Source: Rebecca billardiae RCC1528 (taxonomy: Eukaryota; Haptophyta). Taken from it: a DNA stretch of 64,000 nucleotides. Of the stretch, positions 49,000 to 59,700 are shown piece after piece. A program made the position numbers and the translations under genes. The notes under the pieces are model-generated. The model did no database searches. It was given only the letters and a program-made list of their open reading frames with translations, and was not told the origin of the DNA. The stretch spans positions 1,178,001 through 1,242,000 of the forward strand of contig OZ251244.1 of the NCBI GenBank assembly GCA_965240325.2, read 5' to 3'. Each line of letters opens with the position of its first letter. The first letter of the stretch is position 1.

Positions 49000-51900
49000 T
49001 CACGTAGTCGGCTGCTGGGCGACTGAGTGGGCGAGCGGCGGGCGCGCACGCCAGAGGAATGACGGTCGGCGCGCGTGCGCACTGCCGTCCTCGCTGCTCC
49101 CCGCCCCGCGCCCGGCCGCGCCAGCCGTCTCGGCGGGCGCGGCGGCACCCGCCGCCGCAGAATCGCGGCGCTCTGTGCTGCTGCACGACAGTGCCCGCGC
49201 GCGGGCGGCGCGACCGGCACCGTCCGCGCGCGCGGGAGCGGGCACATCGAGAACTGCTATGCTCGCAAACGCTGCCTCGCTCCCGCCCGCCTGCGGCCGG
49301 CGCGCCACCCGCGGCGCGCGCGCAAGCCGCAGCGCGGCGAGCGCAGCTGGCGCGAGCGCGTCAAGCCCAAGTGTGGCGCGCGCGCCGCCGCTCGCTGCCT
49401 CCGCGTCGTCGGCGGCACTCGGTGCGGCGGCGGGTGCCGACGCGAGCGAGCCGCTGCTGTCCTTGATGCGTGCCGGCTTGGCGGGCGCGCGCGCGTGCTC
49501 GCTCGCCGCGCCCACAGCCCCGCCGCGCCGCCGCCGTCCGAGCGGCAGGACCGCGGCGGCCGCGGCGGCGGCGGCCGCGCCCCGTCGCTTCCCGACGCGC
49601 GCGGACCGCGGCGGGCTGTGCGCGCGCGCGCGCACCGCGGCCGTGCGCAGCACAAAGGCCGCCACCACGAGCGCGAGCTGCACGAGGCAAGCGCCCATGA
49701 GCAGCCCACCGAGCGCCACGCCGTGCGCGCGGGCAAACTCGAGGTGCGTGCTGACGAAACGGCCGTAACCGTCGAGCCCGGCGTCGCAGAAGTCCTCCCG
49801 GCACTCGCGCAGCGAGAAGCCGTCGACTCGCTCGTCCAGCAGCGCGCACACGCCGGGCTGCGCGGCGATCGTGCCGTCGTGCCCCGAGATGTACTCGCAG
49901 AAGGCGTCTGCCGACGGGTCGAGCGCGGCGACTCCGATCGCGCCCGCCGCGCCCGCGCCGGCGTGCACGGGCATGCACGGCAGCGCGCGCCGCGCGCCGC
50001 CGTCCGCAGCCGCCGAGCCGTTGCGCAGCGCGGCGGTGGCGTTGGAGCGGGGCGAGCAGCACAGCTGGTACGTCTGGCACACGAAGCTCTCCACGCGGCG
50101 CAGTGACGCGGAGCCTGGCACGCCGAACCAGCGGCCGCGCGTCACGGTGCCGTTGCCGCCGCCGCCGCCGTCGGTCGGCGCGCCTTCCTTGGACGCGAGC
50201 GTCGTGAGCGCGGCGTTTTCGATCGTGTCCAGCGAGTGGACCCAGTGCAGCACGACGCAGGCGAGGGCGAGCTGGCCGAGCAGCGCGAGCAGGCTGAGCC
50301 CGCCGTACGCGCCCAGCCCGCACGGCTGCAGCCGCGCCGCCGCGCGCAGCGCACCCACGTTAAGGCCCGCGCACCCGGCGCCGCTGAGCGCGAGCGCGAG
50401 CAGCGCGTTTTTCGACAGGAACTCCTCGGCGGTGGAATAGAAGGCGAGGCCGTACACGCCGAAGCCGGCGAGCGTGCCGCCCACCGCGACGCCGAGCAGC
50501 GCGAACGCGCGCACGACCAGCGCCGCGCGCGCGTCCCGCGGCGTGCGCGGGCACAGCGAGTCGGCCAGCCTCGCCCCGAGCGCGCGCGCGCGGTCAAGGG
50601 CACACAGCAGGCCGACGGCCGGAGGCACCATCAGGAGCAGCAGCACGAGCCACGAGCGCCAGCCCGCGTCGACGCGCTCGGGCAGCGCGGGCACGCCCGC
50701 CGCGCGCACCGAGCCCTCCGGCTTGCGCCCGCACTCGAGCACCTCCGCGTCCACGCCCGCCGCGAGCCCTACCACTGATGAAACGGCGCCATCGATGAGG
50801 CACTCCGCGTCACAATGGCCGCCGCCGGTGCTCCCGGGAGCGCCGCCGACTCCGGAGGGCGGTGCGGCGCCGTCGTCGTGGCTCGCGGCGGGCGGCTCGG
50901 CGCACGCCGTGGGAGCGCACATCGTCGTGTCCGCGACCACCGAGTCCAGTGTCGGCCACGCGCGCGCGCACAGCTCGGCCGCCGACGCGTTCTGCGCGAG
51001 CTGCACCGCCGCGCGGTGCGCGCGCGCCTCGCACCGGCGCGAGACGAAGTCGCAGCCCTGGTTGAGGCCCCACGAGATGCACTCGGCGGCGGAGTAGTTG
51101 GCGAGGTAGTGCCCCAGGTCCTCCAGCGCCGCGAGCGTCAGCGCCGACACCGCGAACGGCGCCTCGCCGTAAGACATCACGTCCTCGCGCAGCAGGCGTG
51201 TCTCGGCGTGCGACGCGCGCCCAAAGTCCGGGTACGACATCAGCGGGAACCCGGACCAGCCGCCCGGACCGGCGGGGTCGTCGCAGCCGAAGTAGGCGGC
51301 GGCGACGTCGAAGGTGCGCGTGCCCGGGAGGAAGTGCCACACCGACTCGAGCCCGTCGTCCTCCGCCCCGGACGACGACGACGACGGCGGCGCGGCGGAC
51401 GCGCCCGCGCCGCCGCGCGCGCGCGGCACGCGCAAGTCGGCAACGACGCGCCGCCGCGTGCCGTCCGGAGCGAACACGTTCGTCCAGTGCTCGATGGCGT
51501 AGCCGAGGCCGTGGAAGAGCTCGTGCAGCACGAGCGCGCGCGTCTGCCGCACCTCCGCCTCGCTCGCCGCGCCCCACGCCGCCGGCTCCCGCCCGAGCGC
51601 GTGCCAGTCGAAAACGACCACCACCGGGCGCGTGCGCTCGTCGAGCGCACATGAGGACCCAGTGCCGGCGACGCCGTCGACGGGTGGCGGGTGGCGGACG
51701 TACAGAAGCACGTCGACGTCGCCCGCGCCGGCGGGGTCGTCGCACAGCTGGTCGCGCACGCGCAGCGCGTGCAGCTTCGAGCAGTCCGCCGCGCACCGCG
51801 CGTCGCCCTCGCCCACCGCGGTGTAGAAGCCGATATAGGTCCCCACGGAGCGGCGCAGGCTGAGCGGACGACTCCCATCGCGCGCGCGCACGCGCAGGAA

Positions 51901-52617
51901 CGCGCGCGCGTCCGCGAGCGCGTGCAGCGTGGCGTTGATGGCGTACGCGCGCATCGGCTCGGTGAGCACGTCGGACGGCTCGCACTCCAGCCAGCAGTCC
52001 GACGAGAGCCCGCCGTCCGCGATGTGCGCGCGGTCGCACCGCTCCGAGCCGTCGGCTGGCGGCGCGTCGCGCGCGCGTGGCCAACCGACACGCACCCAGT
52101 CGCCCGCGCGGAAGCACACGGAGTGCGGCGCGGCGGTGTCTTCGTACAGCGCGTCGAACATCGGCTTGATCCGGATCGGTCGGGTGTTCGCCTCCGTCAG
52201 CACCTCGTCGCCCTCGTCCGCGCCGCCGCCCGCGTCGTCGTCGCCGGCGGCCGCGAGCCGGCGGCCGCGCCGCTGCAGCCACCACCACGCGGCCCGGAGG
52301 CGACCGGCCGGGCGCGCGGGCTCCTGAGGGTGCGCGTGGGGCAGCACGCCGTACGCCAGGCGCACGGCATGCCCGAGTGCCACCGCGGACACGTCGCGCT
52401 CCGTCCGCCCCGCGCGCGCGCCGAGCCGGCGGCGGCGCGCGGCCGCATCCCGTCTCGCCTCGCGCAGCTGCCGCCACACGCGCGCGCCGACCTCAGCCGA
52501 GTGCACGTCGAGCGGCGTGGGGAGCGTGGCGGTTGGCGTGCTCGGCGCATGCAACGCGGACGCTTCGAGCGCGAGCGCGAGCGCGAGGGCGACGGCGCCG
52601 CAACGGCCCGCGCGCAT
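49000..52617 (-). CDS. Leishmanolysin-type (M8) metalloprotease fused to a tetraspanin-like membrane module, 1,205 aa
   Basis: One uninterrupted frame. I choose the ATG at 52617 because it gives the signal peptide MRAGRCGAVALALALALEAS; an earlier ATG lies at 52683. The M8 domain (about 130-580) has the zinc site HELFHGLGY (H365, E366, H369), a third His in RASHAETRLL (H470), the Met-turn REDVMSYG (M480), then SALTLAALEDLGHYLANYSA and WGLNQGCDF, the order found in gp63-like proteases. A hydrophobic helix (about 648-668) follows. Next come four further helices in tetraspanin order: 699-726, 733-760 with GAGCAGLNVGALRAAARLQP, 764-792, a Cys-rich 165-residue loop with QLCCSP and several N-glycosylation sites, and about 960-990. 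The 215-residue tail is cytosolic by prediction. The protease would be outside the cell or in the lumen. Confidence 0.8.
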   Translation of the reverse strand: MRAGRCGAVALALALALEASALHAPSTPTATLPTPLDVHSAEVGARVWRQLREARRDAAARRRRLGARAGRTERDVSAVALGHAVRLAYGVLPHAHPQEPARPAGRLRAAWWWLQRRGRRLAAAGDDDAGGGADEGDEVLTEANTRPIRIKPMFDALYEDTAAPHSVCFRAGDWVRVGWPRARDAPPADGSERCDRAHIADGGLSSDCWLECEPSDVLTEPMRAYAINATLHALADARAFLRVRARDGSRPLSLRRSVGTYIGFYTAVGEGDARCAADCSKLHALRVRDQLCDDPAGAGDVDVLLYVRHPPPVDGVAGTGSSCALDERTRPVVVVFDWHALGREPAAWGAASEAEVRQTRALVLHELFHGLGYAIEHWTNVFAPDGTRRRVVADLRVPRARGGAGASAAPPSSSSSGAEDDGLESVWHFLPGTRTFDVAAAYFGCDDPAGPGGWSGFPLMSYPDFGRASHAETRLLREDVMSYGEAPFAVSALTLAALEDLGHYLANYSAAECISWGLNQGCDFVSRRCEARAHRAAVQLAQNASAAELCARAWPTLDSVVADTTMCAPTACAEPPAASHDDGAAPPSGVGGAPGSTGGGHCDAECLIDGAVSSVVGLAAGVDAEVLECGRKPEGSVRAAGVPALPERVDAGWRSWLVLLLLMVPPAVGLLCALDRARALGARLADSLCPRTPRDARAALVVRAFALLGVAVGGTLAGFGVYGLAFYSTAEEFLSKNALLALALSGAGCAGLNVGALRAAARLQPCGLGAYGGLSLLALLGQLALACVVLHWVHSLDTIENAALTTLASKEGAPTDGGGGGNGTVTRGRWFGVPGSASLRRVESFVCQTYQLCCSPRSNATAALRNGSAAADGGARRALPCMPVHAGAGAAGAIGVAALDPSADAFCEYISGHDGTIAAQPGVCALLDERVDGFSLRECREDFCDAGLDGYGRFVSTHLEFARAHGVALGGLLMGACLVQLALVVAAFVLRTAAVRARAHSPPRSARVGKRRGAAAAAAAAAVLPLGRRRRGGAVGAASEHARAPAKPARIKDSSGSLASAPAAAPSAADDAEAASGGARATLGLDALAPAALAALRLARAPRVARRPQAGGSEAAFASIAVLDVPAPARADGAGRAARARALSCSSTERRDSAAAGAAAPAETAGAAGRGAGSSEDGSAHARRPSFLWRARPPLAHSVAQQPTT

Positions 52618-53632
52618 CCGCTCGACGGCCGGCCGGCGCGAAAAGTGAGGTCGCGCCGGGCGCGGACTGGTCCGCGCGCGCATCCTGGGCTCGCTCGCTT
52701 TCGGTGGCGGCAAATCTGGGATCGCGAGATCTTGCACTGCTGTTGAGTGTATCCGTTAGGTTACGGTAGGAGTACGTACGGGTACGGAGCGACGCAGAAT
52801 GGCTGCCGTTCAGCGGCGCCTCTTGCTTGGGTGTACTTTGTCCTCGGCAGAGGCCGCAAGGGCGATCAGACGGACCAGCGCCGGTGGGCATGTCGGCGGC
52901 TTGGCCTTTGTAATTGTCAGCAGATGTGACGGAGAAGGCCTGATGGTGTTTATTTCAGTTCAACCAGTGCTGGTGCGGCGCGATCGGTCGGATGCGCGCC
53001 GGTTTTGTCAGCTGGTCTCGGTACGAGTAGCAGGCTGTGTCGACGAGTGGTCTGCGCCGTGCGTGTGCGATGGTGATCTCTCCCACGTTGAGTTGCTCTA
53101 CCGCGCAGATGCCAGCTGCCCCTCGCGCGACCCTCGGATCGACTACCCGGGAGGCCACCAGGTGGACACTCGGTTCACGCGCGCTGCCGGGCACGCAAAC
53201 GGCCTGCACTCTCGGTCTCATGAGTCCGTGGGGCGTAGGCTCGCCGGGCGTCCGGCACTTGCGTAGTGGCTGACGCCGCGCCGCACGCATGCTCGCATGC
53301 GCATCGCCATGCGCGCTACGCATGCGGTGTCGCCACGTGCGCCTTCGGCAGTCATCGGCACGCTTCGTCACAGGTGGCAGTAGGTACTGACTAGTACCCA
53401 AGTAGTGCCCTGGATACAACAGCGGTTACAGGTATCATGACTAGGTACCCGGTGAGTTTGGTCAAGGACTTCTCTGGAGACTGAAATTGCGACGATCATA
53501 TGATGATACCAGCCTATTGATCAATGGCAGCATCGGCCCAATTCGAACCACAATCTCAAATCTCGCCGTTTATCGTGCGGCGGCCTGATTACGAATTCGT
53601 TGCGGATTCCCACCGCCGACGAGTCGACGACA
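52618..53632. other. Intergenic, no gene recognised
   Basis: This stretch contains the upstream region of the protease gene and sequence flanking the second foldback element. Short frames on both strands carry no known motif. Confidence 0.5.
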
Positions 53633-56591
53633 GAGGCCACTCCACCGAAATCGAGCCCGTCCAGGGCTTCGGCCGCCCACTGGCGTCCAGGGCTTAGCCC
53701 TGGACGCGCCGAGCGCGTCCAGGGCTCCGCTCGCCAGCGCGAGATAGTATTGAGCTCATAGGCGATGCCGCCGCGCCGCGTGCGCGCGCTCCGTCTCGCG
53801 CTGGCTGCGGCCGCGAGCGCGTGCGGCGAGCCGTCGCGTGCGGTCGCGCACCGGCGCTGAGGTATGGTGTGCCCATCCGTGCCCTTGGCTCGTGCCCGCG
53901 CGCCCTCCTCCGCCGCTGCGTGGCGCGCGTGTGGTCGCGCCGCCTCGCTCGCTGGGCGCACCGAAAGCGCGAGCGCGCAACGAGTCACCTGTGGCGTGTC
54001 GGACCCAGCGCGTGCGCGCCTGGCGTGTGGTTTGTGTTTGACATGGCCTTGGTCACGCGCGGCGCCGGCCGTGCCCAGCGTCTGACCGCGCGCAACGCGC
54101 ATAGTACTGGTGGTCCCGGCTGGGTCGAGCCGACCCCTCGGGGCTCGGCGGCACCCAGCCACTCGTAGGCGGCCGCGATGGGTCGACGCGTCGGATGGGT
54201 GGCGGCTACACACCATGCTGGTCGCGCACTGCCGCGTGCAGGGCGGTTGCACGGTGACAAGTGCCCCCGCGATCGTGCCGCGCTCGGGTACGAACAGGAG
54301 CAGTATGTTGCATGCGTGCCGCCGGCAGGTGGCGAGCTGGGGCGTGCTGGTCGGTGTGGCTGACGGGCGCGCTCGCGCGCGTGGCATGAGCGAGCGCGCC
54401 GCCGCCCAAGCGTGCCGCCCACGCCGCGCGCCGCGCGCCGCGCGCCGCGCGGCCTACGTCGCGTCGGCGCTCGCGCGGCCGGCAGCTCCGGACGGCAGCG
54501 TGGCCGGAAGGCGGCACGGGCACCATGCTGCTCAAGGCTGGCAAACAAGCTGCAGTAGTCGTCCCTCATCTTGGCATACGGAAACAGCTAGCACGCATGA
54601 TGAGATGGATACACAGCAGTTCAGCAGTCTGCATGCTCCGTGACCGTGACGGGGTATTCGGAAAGTGTTCAGCTGACAAATCTCGCCTGCCTGAGCTATC
54701 TGTCAGGCTGTGTGCGTCTCTTCTTCTTAGTCAGTGTTGTGCTCAGGCCGGCCACCGTAGAAGGGTGGGAGCTGGCGAACTTCTCCACCGGGTACCGAGC
54801 CTATCATAGCCATCAGCGCGCGCATACTGTAGCAGCGGTTCAGCCTTGTCACTGGCTAGCATCCCGTACTTGGTAGCTGCCGAGCAGCTCCGCGCGCTGA
54901 GCGTCGTGTTCAGCTGTGATGTATGATGAGCAGCGCAGCTTGCTCGCACCACGCGCGCACCCTCGCGTGCACCCACTAGACCAGTGTTGATGTGAGCCAC
55001 CGACAGTGATAGGTCGGCACGAATGTGTGCAACAGAAGCCTCGCTAGGAACTGCTGTCATGAAAGTGCTGTCAGCTGACGCTCCAGTGAATCGCTTGTTA
55101 CGCACTGCTTACAATATCATTCCATTTCCCACAGTCGTTCATCAGACGCCGTGGCCGTGGCAGGCGCCAACGCCACAACTGACGCCACTCTAGGCTCCAT
55201 GCTACTTCATTGAGGGCGTGGGCCCGCGCTACATGCTCAAACCAGCCGCGGCGAGCATCAGGTGCTTGAGGCGTGCGTGCGCTTGCAGCCGCTCAGAAGT
55301 ACAGTATTGAAGGCAGTGCCGCCACCGAGCCCGTGCAGCGTCCGAGCTACGCATCTCGACTCTGGCGCATGCGCAGGCTGCCGTAAGCCTCTGGGTCTCC
55401 ACCACAACGGGAGGAGGGGCGATGTATCACCTCGGTGCGTGTGCATACCTTCTGTTCACGTGTCTTGCGACCGGCCATCTTCATAGTCATCTACCCGAGC
55501 CTGCGCCAAGGGTTTGCGCCGCGGACGTCAGTCAGCCCGCTGTGCTGATATCACCGCAGAATCCGTGGGCAATGACGTACTTCAGGGTACGAGAAGACAC
55601 GCGGCATGCGGACGCCCATAGACGCAAGGCTGTGGCTATCAACCTCTTCACCCGCCGCCCATTTCGCGTACTAGTAAGGACCAGCTCTGCAGCTGGCACA
55701 CGACAGCCACTCGGACCAGTCACGCTGCCGTCCGGAGCTGCCGGCCGCGCGAGCGCCGACGCGACGTAGGCCGCGCGGCGCGCGGCGCGCGGCGTGCGGC
55801 GTGGGCGGCACGCTTGGGCGGCGGCGCGCTCGCTCATGCCACGCGCTCGAGCGCGCCCGTCAGCCACACCGACCAGCACGCCCCAGCTCGCCACCTGCCG
55901 GCGGCACGCATGCAACATACTGCTCCTGTTCGTACCCGAGCGCGGCACGATCGCGGGGGCACTTGTCACCGTGCAACCGCCCTGCACGCGGCAGTGCGCG
56001 ACCAGCATGGTGTGTAGCCGCCACCCATCCGACGCGTCGACCCATCGCGGCCGCCTACGAGTGGCTGGGTGCCGCCGAGCCCCGAGGGGTCGGCTCGACC
56101 CTAGCCGGGACCACCAGTACTATGCGCGTTGCGCGCGGTCAGACGCTGGGCACGGCCGGCGCCGCGCGTGACCAGGGCCATGTCAAACACAAACCACACG
56201 CCAGGCGCGCACGCGCTGGGTCCGACACGCCACAGGTGACTCGTCGCGCGCTCGCGCTTTCGGTGCGCCCAGCGAGCGAGGCGGCGCGACCACACGCGCG
56301 CCACGCAGCGGCGGAGGAGGGCGCGCGGGCACGAGCCAAGGGCACGGATGGGCACACCATACCTCAGCGCCGGTGCGCGACCGCACGCGACGGCTCGCCG
56401 CACGCGCTCGCGGCCGCAGCCAGCGCGAGACGGAGCGCGCGCACGCGGCGCGGCGGCATCGCCTATGAGCTCAATACTATCTCGCGCTGGCGAGCGGAGC
56501 CCTGGACGCGCTCGGCGCGTCCAGGGCTAAGCCCTGGACGCCAGTGGGCGGCCGAAGCCCTGGACGGGCTCGATTTCGGTGGAGTGGCCTC
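53633..56591. mobile_element. Large foldback element with 870-bp, nearly identical inverted arms
   Basis: The left arm 53633-54502 is repeated in reverse complement at 55721-56591. Only a few differences were noticed, such as CGCAACGAG/CGCGACGAG and a 1-base indel at GACC(C)TAGCCGG. The outer tips are GAGGCCAC and GTGGCCTC, and CGACA lies directly outside both ends (53628-53632 and 56592-56596), a candidate 5-bp target duplication. Each arm carries several CGTCCAGGGCT words in both orientations. The 1.2-kb spacer has no recognisable transposase and contains a copy of dispersed repeat B. The element ends 134 bp upstream of the rhodopsin-kinase ATG. Confidence 0.8.
54681..54733 (+). repeat. Dispersed repeat B, copy 3
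   Basis: TCTCGCCTGCCTGAGCT matches copy 2, then a 12-bp insertion (ATCTGTCAGGCT), then GTGTGCGTCTCTTCTTCTTA and GTCA. It lies in the spacer of the large foldback element. Confidence 0.75.
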
Positions 56592-56724
56592 CGACACGCG
56601 TCGTCAAACGCACTCACGCACCACTCATTAGCCCCTGTGCCGCTGTGCGTGCCCAGCACTGGTGTAGTGGTGGGCTCCCACGCGCTTCGCCGCCGCCCAA
56701 CTCGACGCAGCCCAGGCCTCGAGG

Positions 56725-59700
56725 ATGGCGGCGCCGAGTCGCAAGTCCGTGTCCAAAGCGTGGGCCTCGGTGCTCGATGGCGACGGCCCCGAGCCGGCCG
56801 GCACGCGCAACCTGCTCGAGTCGCCCGCGAGCGCGCACATCACCGCGCTCGCCTGTGTCGTCGGCTTCGCGGTGGCTCTCGCCGCCGAGTTTGCGTTCAC
56901 GCCGCGCGAGTGGCGCGCGCCGCTGCTCCCGGTGGAGGCGAGCGTGGCGGGCTTTTCGGTCGCCGTCTTCGCCGCGAGCATCTCCATCCAGCTCATCAAC
57001 GCCTTCTTCGACGCGCGCGAGTCGGTGCGGCTGCAGGCGCGCGTCGTGATCGCTGTGAACGGGGTCGCGCTCGCGGCGGACGCCATCATGCTGTGGCTGC
57101 CCACGCCGATCGTGCTCGACCCGATCACGGGCGGGCGCGTGCACCTCACCCGCTGGGTCGAGTTCGGCGTGCTCGGCGTCGGCCAGACCTGGATCGTGTG
57201 TGCGCTCGACTCGCCGTCGCACGCGCTCGCGCTCCGGACGGCGCTGCTGACAGGACTAAGCACCTCGTGCGGCTTCTTCTTCCCGCTGATGCCGGGCCCG
57301 TGGTCGTACGCCGCGCTGATGGCGTTCTCCTTCCTCACCTACTTCCCCATCTTCGCGCGCGCCGCGGAGAAGCGCGAGGCCTTCGACAACCTGCCCGCCG
57401 ACGGGCTCACGGCGTTTGCGCAGCGGCGCGTGCGCGCGACTGTCGCCCTTAACATGACTCGGCTGTGCGCCGTGCTGTGGACGACGCTGCCCGTGGCGTA
57501 CTTCGCGCTGTGGGGCGTGCGCCACGCGCGGCAGACGGCGCGCCTCGAGCCCGACGGCCTCGTCGCGCAGCTCCACTTCATCGTCGACACCTCCATCAAC
57601 GTCATCCTCAAGCTGTCGTACGCGCATGTGCTCTCAGGCGCGCACGTCACGGCCGCAAGCGCCGCGCAGGGCCAGTCGGCGACGGCGCTGCGCGACTCGA
57701 TGGAGGTGCTGTGGGCGCAGTACGGGCACGTGCTCCTCGTCTCGAGCCGCGTCTCCAACACCCGCGCGCACACCATCGCCTCCGCCGGCCTCGCCGAGCT
57801 CATCGGCGAGGCGAGCGCACAGCCGTGGATTCGCGGCCACGCACACGGCGTGCAGTCGACCGCGGACGATGTCGACTCGATCTCCGGACCGGACTGCACC
57901 GGACTCGGCGGCGCGGGCGCGAGCCCGTCGGACGCGCTCGAGGCGGTGGTGCGCCGCGCGTGGCACGCGGCGTCCACCGCCGACGGCCCGTGCACCGTCC
58001 AGTGCACGCTGCCCGGCGGGCCCGGCGGCGAGGGCCGGCCGGTCGAGGTGCACGCTGGCGTCGCGCCCAACACAGCGCTGCTGGTGATCGCGCTGCGCGA
58101 CCTCACGACCAAGGTGGCGCTGACGCAGGCGCGCGAGGAGCTCGAGGCGGAGCGCTCGGCGTCGGAGCAGGTGATCGCGCAGCTCGCGCGCGAGAAGGAC
58201 GCCGACATCAACCGCTTCACCCGGCACGAGGTCAAAAACGGCATGCTTGCCGCGCTCGGCGTGTGCGACGCGCTTCGGGAGATGTCGGAGCGCGCGCTCG
58301 CCGCAGGGGGCGCGCGCGGCGCGCCGGCCGGCGGCGGCGGGCTGAGCAAGGGCGACGGGGCGGGGGCGGGGGGTGCGCCGGGCTTGACGCGGCAGAGCAG
58401 CGCGGACGAGACGCGGCAGAGCAGCGCGGACGAGCGCCTCGCCTCCTCCATGCACCGCGGGCTCAACGAGGTGACCATTGGCCTTCAGCGCACGCTCAAC
58501 GTCGTACTGGCCGAGGCGATGGCGCGCGAGGTGGCGCACGGCGCGTACACGCCGCAGGTGGAGGCGGTGCACCTGGTCGAGCTGCTGCGTGGCGCGCTCT
58601 CGTCGTCGAGCAGCGCGGCGCGCTTCCCGATCCTCACGCAGCCGGAGCCGCTCCCCCAGCTCGAGCTTGACCCGAGACTTGTCTTCCACATCTATCGCCT
58701 TGCGCTCGCCAACGCGTGCCGCTGGGGGCAGCCGGGCGGGCTCGTCTTCACCGAGCTGGCTCATATGCACGGCCGGCTCACGCTGCGCGTGATCAACAAG
58801 CCCGGCCCGGAGCACGCGCAGCTGGTGCGGCTGATCGACCCGACGGGCATGGTCTTCGAGGACGAGCAGCGGCTGCACTCCGAAGCCGTCGCGCTGCGCA
58901 CCCGTCCGGCCGGCGCCTTGCGGCTGGAGCGCGGCTCCTCCGGCTCCAGCGCCGAGAGCGACGACGGCGGCAGCAGCCAGGCGAGCTCGCCCGGCAGCTC
59001 GCCGCGGATCGGCAGCCGCTCGGCCACGGGCGTGTCGCACGGCAACGCGTGGTCGATGCGCGAGTGCGCGCGCGCGCTGAGCGGCTCCTGCTCGATTTCG
59101 TTTGAGCCCGATCAGACCGTTTTTGAGCTCGTCTGCCCCGCGCCCGTCCGCCTGCCGCCCGAGGCGGTGGCCGCCTTTGCCGTGCCGCCCGGCACCGTGG
59201 GCATCGGGATTGACGACTCTCGCGTGCAGCGCGCGATCCTCGGCCGGATCTTCGGGCTGCTCGGCGTGGAGAAGGAGAACACCTTCGTCCTGGGCGGCAC
59301 GGACGAGGAGATGCTCGGCTTTGCCGACCTCGTGCTACAGCTCGTCCGCCGCTACCCGAGTCGGCACTTCCTCATCATCGCCGACGAGAACCTGGAGCTC
59401 GCGCACGCCGGGAGCGAGATGGTCTCTGGCTCGGAGGCGCTCGCGCGCGTGCAGGCCGAGCTCGAGCCCTCGCTGCACGCGCGGCTGCTGCTCGTCGTGC
59501 GCTCGGCGAACGATTCAGCGGACGACACGGCGGTGTACCTGCAGCGCGCGCACGCGGTGATGCCCAAGCGCGGCTTCTCCAAGTCCGCCATCCTGGAGGA
59601 CGCCTCGACGCTGTGGCGCGAGCGGTTCGGCGCGCCGAAGGCCGACGAGCCCTCCGACTCCGAGGACCAGATCGCCGTGCGCCAGCTCGAGCGGGACATC

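Noticed and set aside
53521-56171. Proteins encoded in the arms of the large foldback element
   Set aside because: The same frame appears in both arms but a 1-base indel breaks it, and the product is low complexity.
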